64,000 bases of DNA, from NCBI GenBank assembly GCA_026120035.1, contig JALRME010000001.1, forward strand, positions 1,749,909-1,813,908, in the 5' to 3' direction. Source of the DNA: Coleophoma eucalyptorum. Its lineage: Eukaryota > Ascomycota > Leotiomycetes > Helotiales > Dermateaceae. Of the stretch, positions 23,015 to 35,231 are shown in pieces; positions within the stretch are counted from its first letter, which is position 1, and each line of letters begins with the position of its first letter. The notes below the pieces were generated by a model. The model did no database searches. It saw nothing but the letters and a program-made list of their open reading frames with translations, and had not been told where the DNA came from. A program made the position numbers and the translations under genes.

Positions 23015-26000
23015 ATGGCTAACACCAGCCCAGTAGGTCGAAAAATTATACTCCATCACTGGTTGGAAGATCAATTGTCATCACCTACCAATGTATCCTC
23101 TCATAGACCATATGCATCAACGTTAGCTGAAGTCGCAAGGATAGAGATGGATGACCCTTGGGATTGGGAAACTGATCGCATTGTTCAGGAGCTTTGTACA
23201 AATGAGCGATCATGGCAACACCGCCGAGGAAAGATGCCAGAGCCTGTCACCTTCGAGGCAGCACTTCGAGAGCAAGATATCACTGGGGATATCTTGCTAG
23301 TGGAACTCGATGATGCAGTCATGAAGGACGACCTAAGACTCAAGGCCATTCAAGGAAGAGCTTTTGTCCGTGGCGCCATCGAAGAACTTAGAGCAAGAAG
23401 TTTGAAGTATCAAGATTGGTGGGAGAAGCATGATCCTAGTAATGTTGCTTCTTATTATTCTCGAAGCATCCAAGAACATTCGCTACAACAGCCTTCGAAA
23501 CAAACCCCCAGAATAGGACTGGCAACATCCCCCAATCAGGCTTTGGACTCCGCCCAAGTTGAGGCGAGCTCTCCAATAGTAGCCTTGCTTGACCATGGAG
23601 GTTCAAAGTCCTTTGATTTCCTAACGAATGGTATACTGGAACCACACACACCTGATGATGATTTCGAGGGACATAGCAACAAACGACGCAAGCTCGACAG
23701 CCTATCCTCCGAGCAATCCAGAGATAACATGCGTGAGGACTCGCCTCAATATCATGATGCTTTGGTTCTTCAGGACGATGAAGACGGGCATAGCACAGAC
23801 GTCGCGCTGCTTACTGGAGAAAAGCAGATAAAGAGAATTGCACCGACCTTATTGACTTCTGTTCTTGACCCAAATAGGGATCGAAGTATTCCAACTGATG
23901 CCGATAACGTTGTCATACATAATCTCCACGCTATAAAGCCAGGCGTAGCCTTCGTTGACGAGACCGGGAGAAGGAGACTCGTGCCTGTTCACCAAGAAAG
24001 TCACAGCTCTATGGAACTACACAACCTGGTGAATTCTCGAAAGAGTAAAGAAAAAGGACAAGCCATTTCGAGAGCGGAAGGGTATCTTGGAAAAGATAAA
24101 ATGCTTGTTGACAATATTTTCTATAAAGACATCGAGTTCGGTCAAAACCTCCCTTCTGACAGTGACATAGAGGTCAGTCTAGTTTCTAGTGGAGTTTCTG
24201 GAGGTCAACGTCTTTATGTGCATGGAATTATGAAGCATTTCCTACAGGCTGACCAAAAGAGACTTGTTCGGGGCGGTCAGCACTTTTCTGCTGTACTTCC
24301 ATATCCCACAAGGTTAGCGCCAAAATACCACGACCCATCATTCACCTTGTTCTCGAACACCTCTAATGGTTCTATACAAGCCAAAAGAGAAAGATTGCCT
24401 GCCTGGCCAGAACTTGACCTGGAAGGATTGTCCAAGGCACTACCTAGCAAGGAGCCAGTTCTTGCTGCATTCACCGGCTCATACGAGGAATGGGATCCCT
24501 CATATCTTGAAAAATACCGCTTTATCGAAGGTGGCGATGTAGTTCTTCCCTTGTACGGAGAATCAGACGAGGAAAATGAGTTTGACCCTGACACTTGGGC
24601 CGAGATCGAAGCTGAAAGAGGCAATCTGCCAAAGCTAAAGATGGCTTTGAGGAGACAGCATATCACTGTTGCAGAGATAGCTCAAGCTATTGACGAGGGC
24701 ATTGCGGAGCTCAAAGCCAAGTGGAAATCAACAAAGCTTCCTAAACTTCAGAGGAAGGCATGGAAGATTTGGGTACGTTCTCGTCGGGAGAACAACAAAA
24801 GGCAGCGGACCAGAGCATTCGAAGCACGTATCAGCCACATAAATGATCGTATATCCAAAATGCGCACAGAAATCGCCAAAGATACTTGGACAAGTCAGCA
24901 ACAAGTTCGATCTCAAACTCGTATCATGGAGACAAGTATATTTGAGCTTGAAGAGTTGACCTGGGAGATCTCAATTTTAGTTGCCAAGACAATCCCCGAA
25001 AAGATAACTGTCCCAAAACCGGTGCTTGCGCTACCACAAAAAAAAACTTTTGATGATGGAGACGATGGAGAATCTCTTGATTCCTCCCAGGCTTCTAGTT
25101 CTGATGATGACGAATTGCGCCGCTTTATCATACAGGATGATAACGAATATTCTTCGGCGTTACAGGAGCTTGACTTGGCTACTGATGGAGATGATGAAGA
25201 ATCGGACATTGATGCAGTGGAGAATCGCTTACCCACGAATGCTAATATACAAAGCCCATCACATCATGCAACCTCACTGTCACATCGCTGCTCAAAAATG
25301 AAAAAGGGAGCTAGCCTGCCTATTCATCAAGAGAAGGATACCATGGATGACATTGTCGATCTAACGATACTCTCCTCATCCTCCGACAGTGAAGTGGTTG
25401 ACTTGATCACTCCGACGAGAAGGTTTCTGGTATCTCCACCGACGCGCCGTGTCAAGGTCAAGCTAGATCTTCAATCTAAGGTAGCTGCCGATGCAACCAT
25501 CGCAATATCCGACACCGATGACTATGGCATAAAAAAATCAGCACCAGGCCGTCTACCACCTCTTTCAGATCCCGTGGCTATCAGCAGCAAGATTGACGCT
25601 ATTTGGGTTGAGCTCGGAGACCGTGCTCGACTCTTAGTTAGTATCCTGTATCGAGAGCTTGAAGCACAAGAGAAGACAAAATTGATCGAATTTTTGAAAG
25701 ACATGCCCGAAGAAACTCTTTGGTCAAGGATCATCAATACAACGCAATTACTTTCGGGCAAAGAAGACAGGATGAAGGGCCTAGACGCACAATCACTTAG
25801 CATCTTGAGACTTTTGGTAAGGATGCTTTTGATTTATATTGACTGTAAACCCGTGGACCCATTCGTTCGCGGTACAGTGTTGTTGGCCGGTCAGATTATC
25901 AAGATTAGAAACAGTAGAGCCGAGCATTTTCGGAACTTCTACAGGTTTTGCTGTAAGCTTGGACATTATTTATGGGCCCGAAAAGACAATTCCAATATTG

Positions 26001-29000
26001 AAAAGGGTGAAGAGAATATGAGGCTACAGGCTAGTGATAGACGACGTTCCAGGCTTTCTACGTAAGTAACTCAGCATTTGTGCAAAATCAAGAAACTGAC
26101 CTTGTACATGTACAGGACGAGTGACGATGATATCACTGAGAACGACTCCCCACGGAAGCGTAGGAAGCCACTTCACGAAGATGCTTCCGCTCGTGATCTC
26201 AGAATCCAAGACCGTGAGCGGCAAGCTGAGCAAGAAGAGCGAAGACAAAGACTTCGAGCCAAATTGGCCGAATCGGGAAATGTCGCTGGCGTTGATCCAA
26301 GTCGCATCATTATCAACGAAGGCAAATTCGACGAACAGGGCTACGTATATGTCAATGATTACATTGGTCGACGCATCAAGCCTCATCAAGTATCAGGAGT
26401 ACAATTCATGTGGAGCCAGATTGTCACTGATCATAAGGTGATGCACGGTTGCTTGCTAGCTCACACGATGGGGTTGGGAAAGACCATGCAATCGATCACT
26501 CTACTTATCGCCATTGCTGAAGCATCAGCGTCTAAAGATGAAACGGTTTACGCTCAGGTACCTCCGAGCCTTCGTAACTCTAAATCGCTGATACTTTGTC
26601 CTCCTGGTCTAATAGACAACTGGATGGACGAGTTTCTTATGTGGACTCCTAAAGATCTTCTAGGCGAACTAAGAAAGATCGATGCAGCTGTGAAGACAAT
26701 AAGAGCGAGACTAGCCGTCATTGATGAATGGTCCCGGGACGGTGGCATCCTAATCATTGGCTATGACATGTTTCGGTCACTGATCCAGAACGGCATACGC
26801 AAGGATGCAACGTCTGCACCACTTACTGAAGAGCAACACGAGAAAGTCAAACAACAGCTTCTAGAAGGGCCAAGTATCATCATAGCTGAGTCAGTTTTAG
26901 GACCTTCGGGTGTGTATAGGCATTGCTAATGATTCAGTAGTGAAGCCCACAAGATGAAGAACGCAGTTTCGCAGCTTACAGCCGCTACTTCGCAGTTCAG
27001 ATCTAAGACGCGAATTGCACTGACAGGATCTCCACTCGCAAACAACGTAGAAGAGTATCATACTATGATCGAATGGGTTGCTCCAAACTACCTTGGCCCA
27101 ATCGCTGAATTTCGTCAGAAATACGTCCATCCTATTCAAGATGGTTTGTTTTTCGACAGTACCCACGCAGAGCGACGAAAGAGTCTGAAGATGCTTGGTG
27201 TCTTGAAGGAGGACCTGTCTCCAAAAGTACATAGAGCAGACATGTCTGTTCTTCGCAACGATCTACCTCCAAAGACAGAGTTTGTGATATTTCTTCACCT
27301 GACCGATTTGCAGAAAGAAGCTTATGCTCTATACGTCCGATCTATGTTGCCAGGAGCTGGAAATATCACACAATCAACTCTATGGCATTGGCTAGCTATA
27401 TTGTCGTTACTTTGTAATCATCCTAGCTGTTTCAAGAAAAAACTTACTGAACGTAAGGAAGACGCAGTTTCGTCTCAAAAAGCAGCATCGCGACCACGTT
27501 CGACAGAGGAAGACGATGTCAATATTTGGAAATCCGGTGTTTCTGAAGAATTGGTTCGCCAAGAACTAGCACTGCTTAACCAAGAACCTAACCTTTCCTT
27601 TTTTGACCTCTCAAACAAAGTCAAGATACTGTGCCAGATACTTGATGCCTCAAAGACAGTTGGCGACAAAGTCCTTGTTTTCTCAAGCTCGCTTCCAACG
27701 TTGGACTATTTGCAAAGTGTATGCGAGGAGACAGGCCGAAAATGGGCTCGGCTCGATGGCTCAACACAGGTTGCTAAACGCCAAGGGTTGACGAAAGAGT
27801 TCAACACAGGAAGCAAGGAGCTTTATCTTATTTCGACTACTGCTGGTGGTTTAGGCTTGAACTTACCAAGTGCCAATCGTGTTGTTATCTTCGACTTCAA
27901 GTGGAATCCTATAGCAGAAGAACAAGCAGTTGGACGTGCCTATCGAATCGGCCAAAAGAAGCGAGTGTTTGTATACCGATTCGTTGTTGCTGGCACTTTC
28001 GAAGAAGTAATCCACAACAAGGCAATTTTCAAAATGCAACTCTCTCAAAGGGTTGTGGACAAGAAGAACCCCGTTGCCTGGGCAAAGAAGCATGCCGGTG
28101 AATTTCTTTTTGAGCCCAAGGACGTGGTAGACAAAGGTCTCGATGACCACATTGGCAAGGATCCGGACGTCCTTGATACTATTCTCGCAGAGCAGAAAGA
28201 CAACCGTAGGATTAGTAGCATCATCCAGAACGACACTTTCGAACAAGTTGCCGACGATCTGTTAACAGCCGAGGACAGAAAAGAGATAGAGCAGTTGTTG
28301 AGTGATGAGCAATTGAAGCGTTCCAATCCAACTGCCTATAGAGACTTAACTTATGAACGCCAGAGAGCAGAGTTACAACTTAGTGCACAAGTTGCTGCCT
28401 CGAGACAATCACAATATGCCATGGGCCGGCCACCATCTACATTGCAAGAATCTATTCCTGGCGCAAGTATGCAGGCATTAAGTCATGCTTCTCATGTCAA
28501 TGGACAAAATTCAAGCAACAATGCTCGAGTCATTGGTCAGACAATTCTTCCACCCAACCATGCTTCTCAAGTAAATGAACAAATATCAAGCAACAATGCT
28601 CGGGTCATTGGACAGACAATTCTTCCACCACTGCCTACCACCACAAAAAATACCAATCGACCTGGAATGGAACCTGTTCGTTCTACAGGTACTCGAGTGA
28701 GAGAAGAAGATCGCTCTGAAAGTGCATCTCTATCAAGCGGAACTCCATCAAATGGTAAACAACGTCAGGGAGTACCAGTTACGAACACAGATGGCGCATC
28801 TGATCCTATCTCACAAACCCGCCCGGTAGGTTGGCACAGCTTGAAGTATCCGGGTGGAACGCTAACTTCATTTCTCAAGAGTCAAAGTTCTCCAGCTCAA
28901 GCGTCCTCCTCTCTCGGTGCCGTAAGTTATCTGCTGATCATTGAAATCTCACTGCTAATAAAATATTAGAAACTGCCAAGTAGGTCTCCCGAATTTCGCC

Positions 29001-29344
29001 TAACATCTGCTCTTCAACGAGCTGCAATGTCAGGGTTTTCTCCCAGGTTAAGCAATGCTCAAGAAATATGTGATGGTATTGCTAGGGCCGCTAAACATCT
29101 CACCACTGGTCCAGAAGAGAAAAATGAAGCAATCGACAGAGCGAGTGAGGAGATTGATAAAACTCCTGCAACTGGTCTGGCATTAATGAAAAAGTCAATT
29201 TCAGCCAAAGAGTTTGTGCAAGGTGTCCTCTCGCAGCTGCGCTCGAGCAGGAGATCGAGTGTCAGAGGCACTCCAAAGAATGGAATAAATGTAGGTATTC
29301 CCAAACAACGGTCATCTCCTAGGCAGATATCGCGATCCGCATGA
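23015..29344 (+). CDS. Large Snf2-family ATPase, ATRX/ARIP4 type, with SAM-like N terminus
   Basis: This is a chromatin-remodelling or DNA-translocase ATPase of the Rad54/ATRX/ARIP4 branch, nuclear. Exons are 23015-26061, 26116-26889, 26941-28921 and 28970-29344, giving 2058 residues; splicing at 26889/26941 rebuilds the D-E-A-H box. Residues about 45-128 resemble a SAM-type helical domain (D-P-W-D-W-E near 47, then L-R-E-Q-D-I-T-G-D-I-L-L). Near 780-798 two acidic-flanked hydrophobic cores, I-V-D-L-T and E-V-V-D-L-I, look like SUMO-interacting motifs. A basic P-R-K-R-R-K NLS lies near 1028. Helicase motifs are H-T-M-G-L-G-K-T (I, about 1132), P-P-G-L-I-D-N-W (Ia), D-E-A-H-K-M-K-N (II, about 1274), T-G-S-P-L-x-N-N (III), V-L-V-F-S-S-S (IV), T-T-A-G-G-L-G-L-N-L (V) and Q-A-V-G-R-A-Y-R-I-G-Q-K-K (VI, about 1602). 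The true end may be 29947 (next entry). Confidence 0.9.
28484..28633 (+). repeat. In-frame 75-base tandem duplication in the Snf2 gene
   Basis: Copy one is 28484-28558 and copy two 28559-28633, each 25 codons. Both encode H-A-S-x-V-N-x-Q-x-S-S-N-N-A-R-V-I-G-Q-T-I-L-P-P. The copies differ by a handful of bases, so the duplication is fairly recent. It lies C-terminal to the ATPase in a disordered region. Confidence 0.9.
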
Positions 29345-29427
29345 GCTCTGTGAGTCGCACCTGAAGCTGGTCTAATTGATCCTTAAATTGCACAATCCCA
29401 CTGGACTTAAATACGTCAAGATCTTAG

Positions 29428-29947
29428 ATCAGGCTATCAGAATACTCACAACTTTTGAAATACCAAAGCGGAATTTCCGGAAAGGGTGAGGCCTATGAGT
29501 CTGAGGAGCTGGTTTCTAGAGGTTATCAGACCTCATTCGATTACTAGGGTCCTTGGGACTTTCCTTCCTAGGGAGGGAAAGCTCATAGCCAATGGCCATG
29601 TGGAAGGAGGCGATTCAGTTAGTACTTCTGAGTCCTCTGCTTCTGCTGTCCAAGGATTTCAACTTCTCGAGCAGCGCTTAACTTCGCGAGGCTTTCAAAA
29701 CCAACAGACTGCTAATTTTGTGCAGGCCCGCATGTATGAAGCGATGAACAAAGCGGCTGGGTCCAAATCTAGACAGGATGAAGATGCGTCGGCAAACACA
29801 CAAACCAATCGACGTCGAGCGGCTCTGAGAGCTCAGAAGGAGACACCACCACAATCACAAGGATCCGCATTACCTGAATGGGCATTACAGGACATCAAAA
29901 CCCGATCTCGCAATCAACGTTCTCGGCACGGTACACCTACGAAATAG
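29428..29947 (+). CDS. Probable 3' exons of the Snf2 gene
   Basis: Downstream of the stop at 29344 the sequence still looks coding. A consistent spliced model leaves exon 4 at 29290 (donor GTAGGT), re-enters at 29428, leaves at 29485 (donor GTGAGG) and re-enters at 29589, ending at the stop 29945-29947. The frame closes exactly and gives a 2179-residue protein instead of 2058. The tail is Gln/Ser/Arg-rich, has M-Y-E-A-M-N-K-A and L-P-E-W-A-L-Q-D-I-K, and matches the style of the preceding Snf2 tail. The alternatives are a separate 153-residue reading frame from 29486 (no family recognised) or untranslated DNA. Only transcript data can decide. Confidence 0.4.
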
Positions 29948-31281
29948 TATTATAGTTTTCTGGCGTGTATATCCAACTCATTTCCTCTTTTGCACGGTAT
30001 CTATAATCATCATGGCATGGGCGTTGGTGTTAGAACGAGGGGCAACGTGATTCTAAGATACCCTTACTGCATTGGCGTTTTGGGGCATAATCTCATAAGT
30101 GGTTCATACTATAGTTTACAGGGTTCAATTCATAGGTTTCTTTCCTGTATTGCAAAGGAAGCTGAAAATAGAAAATCCACGTTGGCTGCATATCAATTTA
30201 AAGACTCTATAGTGACGGGCTTGTGATAGAGAATAACCAAACTTTACTTTCCAAATCATCCCTTCTCATATCCAGCGAACCACTTGCCAACTGACTATTA
30301 CACGTGCACCCATTCTTTCCCCATCCAGGTGCAAACAGGTTCAAACACCAATGATTTCTGCCACACGTAAATACCCTGTGAAGCTGCCTCTTTCTTTTCT
30401 TTCCGCCTGGGATATCTCTTTATTCAATGTCTACATCAAAGGGCCTCAGATCTCAGCCTAAGTCAGAGCTGGCATATATTTTGCTAGTACGTTCTTCCTA
30501 CTTGTTTTGTGGGGGTACAACGGCGGCCTTGTGTGAAATGGCATCTTCGATTTGGATCTGCTGTTCGGCTTTTCTTGAGATTTTGTTGCGTTATACCAGG
30601 GTGACAGTTTAAAAAAATACTATAGCAGTACAAACAGGAGGACTTGAAGTAGAGGGTCTCTTTGTTCCTGTTAAAACTGGGCAGGTGTTTGAGACGGCTT
30701 GATGAATACATTGTGATTGGGAGTGCGGATTATTCGACAATGCTGGCAGATGATGTTCTATTAATGCCGGAACTTCTTACGTGGAATGACTTTTACCTAA
30801 TGCCTTATTTAGTCTTATCTTTAAAACACATCCCTTTATATATCATCCTCCCCCACACACGCACATATACACTCGCGCGTCAGTTGGTAAGTATCGAAAT
30901 TCCTTGATTGATACTTTCTAGTTGCCGGGGGGGGGGGATAGCCCGCGTCGCTTAACTCCTTACTATTGTTCTCACCTCACAAAGAAGCAAACCGAGAATC
31001 TTCAAGAGGTCAACTTCATTCGGAAAGTTCCTGCATATTTAGGAGTTGATATGAAAAATCTCGGTATTGGGGCACTAATTGGTAATTTCTGGTTGTTGCA
31101 TTGTGTGTGGTCTTCAAGTCATTTATCAATAGAGTTCTTGAACTGCTCGAAACACCAGACCGTATTATATAACTACCTCCTATCATTTCATGAACGTGAG
31201 GTCATACGAGCATTACTCCCAACCAAAATGAAGAAAAACATGAGCCATTCCCCCGAGTTTGTTCCTACAGGGGCAGGAGTC
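29948..31281. other. Intergenic region
   Basis: The first part is AT-rich 3' UTR of the Snf2 gene. A CACGTG occurs at 30301 and an 11-base G run at 30927-30937. A stop-free plus-strand stretch at 30922-31491 overlaps the next gene in antisense and shows no family. No gene is called. Confidence 0.6.
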
Positions 31282-32034
31282 TCAAACAGTAACGACCCTA
31301 CCCCTCCACCTCTGAACACGATACCTCCTTTTAAGCTGCTGCGCGGGACTATGCTTATCAAATTTGAACACCATCATCCCATTGTTGCCCGCTTCCTCCA
31401 AGCTAACTTCCCCATCCACGTCTCCATCAAAGCCAGGGTGATCCGTGTAAGAAGGGTCGGTGACAGGAGAATTTTCGGGGTTTCTCACTGACCCTTCAGT
31501 CCCCCGAGTGGTAGAAGTATCATCGCAGAACTCCTCATTCCCAGGTCCCATGAGCAAATACTCCAGATCCTCACTCGTATCACTATACTCGCTCGCGGCA
31601 TCGCAAAGATCAAACGCCTCTCTAGTCTCCTCTCTCCTCTCATCCTTTACCACCATAGCATCCATCATCTCGCTCCTCGAAACAGGCGGGAAAATCTCCG
31701 GCAAGTCACAAACCGGGCTGGCAGGAGGCGAGTGCAAATTCACGAGTCCAGAAACCCTCCTGCTATGGCCCGTCTCCATGGCAGCCATCTTCCGTTCTTT
31801 CACCGCAAGCAGGCGCAGCAATCGCTCATTCTCGAGACTGAGGCTCTCGACTTCTTTGCTCAGCCGCTCGACCATCTCCAGGGCTTTGATGAGCGTTGAG
31901 CGGGACTGGTCATAGTACTCGATTGCCTTTAAGTGGTGGTTGCACGGCGGTGCTGCTCTGCTGGTGGGCGAGGATGTGGTTTGTGAACACGGGGCAGCAG
32001 TGGCAATGTTCTGACGGGCGCGCGATTTTGTCAT
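31282..32034 (-). CDS. Hypothetical coiled-coil acidic protein
   Basis: This single exon encodes 250 residues from the ATG at 32034; an upstream in-frame ATG at 32103 would add 23 residues but sits across a CTTCAG acceptor-like site, so I chose 32034. Residues about 35-80 form a strong coiled coil with heptad leucines (A-L-E-M-V-E-R-L, then L-S-L-E-N-E-R-L-L-R-L-L), resembling a leucine zipper. The basic stretch before it (K-S-R-A-R-Q-N) is short and separated by a Ser/Pro/Cys linker, so it is not a normal bZIP basic region. The middle is acidic (S-E-Y-S-D-T-S-E-D-L-E-Y-L-L) and the end is basic. I do not recognise a family. A dimerising regulator is possible but unproven. Confidence 0.65.
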   Translation of the reverse strand: MTKSRARQNIATAAPCSQTTSSPTSRAAPPCNHHLKAIEYYDQSRSTLIKALEMVERLSKEVESLSLENERLLRLLAVKERKMAAMETGHSRRVSGLVNLHSPPASPVCDLPEIFPPVSRSEMMDAMVVKDERREETREAFDLCDAASEYSDTSEDLEYLLMGPGNEEFCDDTSTTRGTEGSVRNPENSPVTDPSYTDHPGFDGDVDGEVSLEEAGNNGMMVFKFDKHSPAQQLKRRYRVQRWRGRVVTV

Positions 32035-32808
32035 ATTGGGCTTATTCCTTCTGAAGTTTGGTGTTAGATGGTGATTAATGGAGGCTATTGATGTGTGTAC
32101 CATCTATAAGATATTGACCATGAAGACTTGTGCTCCTTTCAAATATATATATGTCTCTCTTAGTTGGTGTCAAGAAATCCTTTTCTTGGTTACTCGTCAA
32201 TGTAGCAATATTGAACTTTAAGAGGCAGAGTAACGCTCATGTGGTAAACAATGAAAGACGAAGAAGGACTTGTTCCTCATACAACTCAACTCGTGCTTTA
32301 CTAGCCTCCTCGTCTCGTCTGATTTCGGTCGGAATGTTGTCATCGCATGTCCGTTTGCAGCCAGAGATCTCAAGCGAAGTCAAAAGTATTGACTTGCCGC
32401 AACCGTCCATACGTTGCCATCGTGAGCCAAGTCTGGGCATCTTTCAATTTTCGACGGTTTAAGGAATTAAGTTGGATCTGAACCAAGTCTTCGACCGAAG
32501 GTTCCAGAGGTCTGATGTCAATTGGTATGGTATTGCAGAAGCTTCTTGGGCCTGAGACTATCTATCTACTGCATCTTTCTCGCTGCCCACTTTATCTGCC
32601 GAGAGGGTTGCAATACTTATCGAAGAACTTATACAATTATCTTTTTCTAATCCATTCCCTCCCAGATCATAGTAAAGAAGAACCAGTACGCTTTTGATTT
32701 TCAGTCATGTCTGTTCGTAAAACCACCATCCCATTTCTCTGTATCCTTAAAACGCCCATTCTTAAGTGTATGCATATGTGCAACCGAGCAACCGAATTAT
32801 AGTCCGCT
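32035..32808. other. Intergenic region
   Basis: This is the upstream region of the coiled-coil gene and the 3' UTR of ARP8. It is AT-rich with no gene-like structure that I can support. Confidence 0.65.
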
Positions 32809-35231
32809 TCAGTAATGCCACATAACCTTGTGATGCAATACGCGGGCGCCAAGTCTCTCGTACTCCAGTGGACTGATCCAGCTCTCGTGAGTCGTCATTC
32901 GTGCAAACACTGTAGCACCCTTCCAAACGACAACTTGTCCATCCATTTCCCGAGGACTGCTTCCGACCAAGATTTTCTCTGCAAGATCAGGACGTCTTGC
33001 CTTAAGCTTCTCCTCAAGGAATGGTACGAAGCCAGGTGTCTTAGCTCCACCTCCAATAACCATGATACCACCAATGAAGTCTCGTACCTTCTTCTCATCA
33101 CCCTTGGCTGCATGTTTGATGCTTGTGATGATAGCTGAGTCCAGAGGAGCAATGGGAAGGACACTATCACGCTCAGCAGCCATATCTTTAGCGGTTCGTG
33201 CATGAGGATCGACGAACATGCCACCGGGAGGTATAGGAGTGCCCCCGTTGTGAGAACCATTCGCCAGCATGGCAGGGCCTGGCGAAGCTCCGTTTGTTCC
33301 ATTGGTTCCGTTTGCACCGAAGACAAAAGGAGCTGCTGGCACAGGTGTATTTGAACCTTCTGGTGCAGGAGAAGCTGCTGCAGATGTTGCTCGTGATGCT
33401 ATATTGGCCTCGCTATCCATTCGAGATAAGAAATTGAAAGGTTGTGACTTCTCCTTGGAAGGGGTAGAAACGTCAGGAAGACCGGTCATGCTGTTACCAT
33501 TCGATAGTGAAAGACCATTCGTGGATGTTGCTAGCGAAGGCTTGATGCTCGAAAGAATCTCCAATTGAGCAGCAGAGGTAGGATCATCTGGAATATCGGT
33601 ATCATAGGCATTGTATGAGCGTTCGATCAGCTTACGGCGGCCTACGAGCTTCTCGCCATTGTCGAATATGGACGGGTCATAGAAGCCCATGGGTGCTAAG
33701 ATGACCTCATCATAGGTCTTGAACTCGTATTTTCGAGTAGGTTGATTTGGAGCACGAAGATGGAAATTATAGAGTCGAACTGCGATATCTGCTTGGTTCA
33801 TAGTACAGAAGCCAAGCTTGAGCTCCTCGGCGAGTAAGAAGTCGTATCGTCGCTTCAAGTTGATGTCTGCGTACGGGAAGTGGTCGAAGAGCATCATCTT
33901 GATAAATGTCTCCGTAACATCATAACCGCCATACTTAAGGTTGATGCGAGAGTCTTCAACGCACATGCCATCTTCAACACAGCAGATGGAGGTCTTCTGA
34001 GCACCAACATCAACAACGCAGGTACAGGTATACGCCGCACCATAAGTTGCCGCCAAGCTCTCCTGAATAAAAGCGATTTGCTTAAATTCGAACTCCTTCA
34101 AGAACATCTCGAGAGCATGCTCAAGAGACTTCTTCTCGTATAAATCAGGAATGACGAAGACACAGCTATATTCCGCCCAGGAGCGGCTCTGTTTGAGGCC
34201 AAGTTCTTTCTTCAGTGCTGCTTCCAATATACTTTCCAAGTCATCCTTGTAGCCATTGGCATTCGCATATTCCTTCTCGTTTGGCCAGCCGTTTTGTATT
34301 GGCCAGAATAGTTTGTACTTTGGGTCGGAGTCGTCGGGAATGCGTTGAGCCTCTACACCTGTGAAGAACTCTGCAGTTTGCATCTGGCCATCCTTATCCA
34401 AGGGCAAAACCTCTGTCCACTCAATGCGCATTGGATCGTTGTGCTCGGGGATCTTCTCTGGAGGGGTGCGCTTGTTAAAATTGACTACAAGTTCCTTAGA
34501 GTTAGGTAGGACTTTGCGTTTGTTGGCTCGCATATCGATCTTGAGATCATTTGACATCTTTACGAACTTTTTTGCGAATTCCTCTCCGAACATCTCCTCT
34601 GGCTTCGTTTCAATCTTCTGACGCTTTGGAAGAGCGGCATACTCCTCAGTCTCGGTACATGGGAAATGGTAGGCAATGGTTGTAGGAACAGTCTTTGGCA
34701 GGGCATCATTGGCGAAGCCGATACGGGTATTTTGACTTCCGAGGTGAATAACAACGATCTTTGAGGCATCGAGATCATCCGTTGCTGCTGCATCCTCCTC
34801 TTCTGGAACACCATCACCGTTCAATGGCGTTGGAACATCAGTATTGCCTGTGCGCGCCAAAGCACGATCTCTATCCTTTGCATCTCTAATCATCCGATCT
34901 CGATTGGCATCATTTTGCAAACGTAGGGCCAGGATTTGGTCATCGCGCTTCATGTATTCTCTATGTGGTGGGTCAGCTCTGAACAATGAGGAGGATGGGG
35001 GGCATGAAGGTGAATGAATGTGCTGATTCAATGGTACATACGTGTAATAATTCTTCTGGTTGATCATGGGCGTCTCTGGCCAGCTTGTTTGCTTCATGCC
35101 ATTGTCGGTTCGCTCCAGTCCTGTTCTGCGTCAGCTTCATTGAAGTACACACTGCGCGACACAGCCCAGCGGTGGATGAATTATTCACCTTCCTCGCGCA
35201 GCAGCGCCTTTCCAGACTTCTTGCCTGCCAT
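32809..35231 (-). CDS. ARP8: Actin-related protein 8, INO80 complex subunit
   Basis: Arp8 is a nuclear actin-fold protein that with Arp4 and actin forms the DNA-binding module of the INO80 nucleosome remodeller. Exons are 35231-35189, 35120-35042 and 34960-32809, giving 757 residues (yeast Arp8 has 881). Split codons are G|GA and AC|A. The N terminus is basic (M-A-G-K-K-S-G-K). The actin fold starts at I-V-V-I-H-L-G-S-Q-N-T-R-I-G, the first nucleotide-binding strand, and continues through A-F-I-Q-E-S-L-A-A-T-Y-G-A and V-V-D-V-G-A-Q-K-T-S, the second phosphate loop. L-K-Y-G-G-Y-D-V-T-E follows, then G-G-I-M-V-I-G-G-G-A-K-T-P-G-F. A disordered Ser/Gly/Asn insert of about 120 residues lies before the last subdomain, as is usual in Arp8. 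The end is H-E-S-W-I-S, close to the W-I-S of actins. Confidence 0.96.

Noticed and set aside
30922..31491. 189-codon plus-strand open frame
   Set aside because: Its second half is antisense to the better-supported coiled-coil gene, and it begins in a G run without family similarity.
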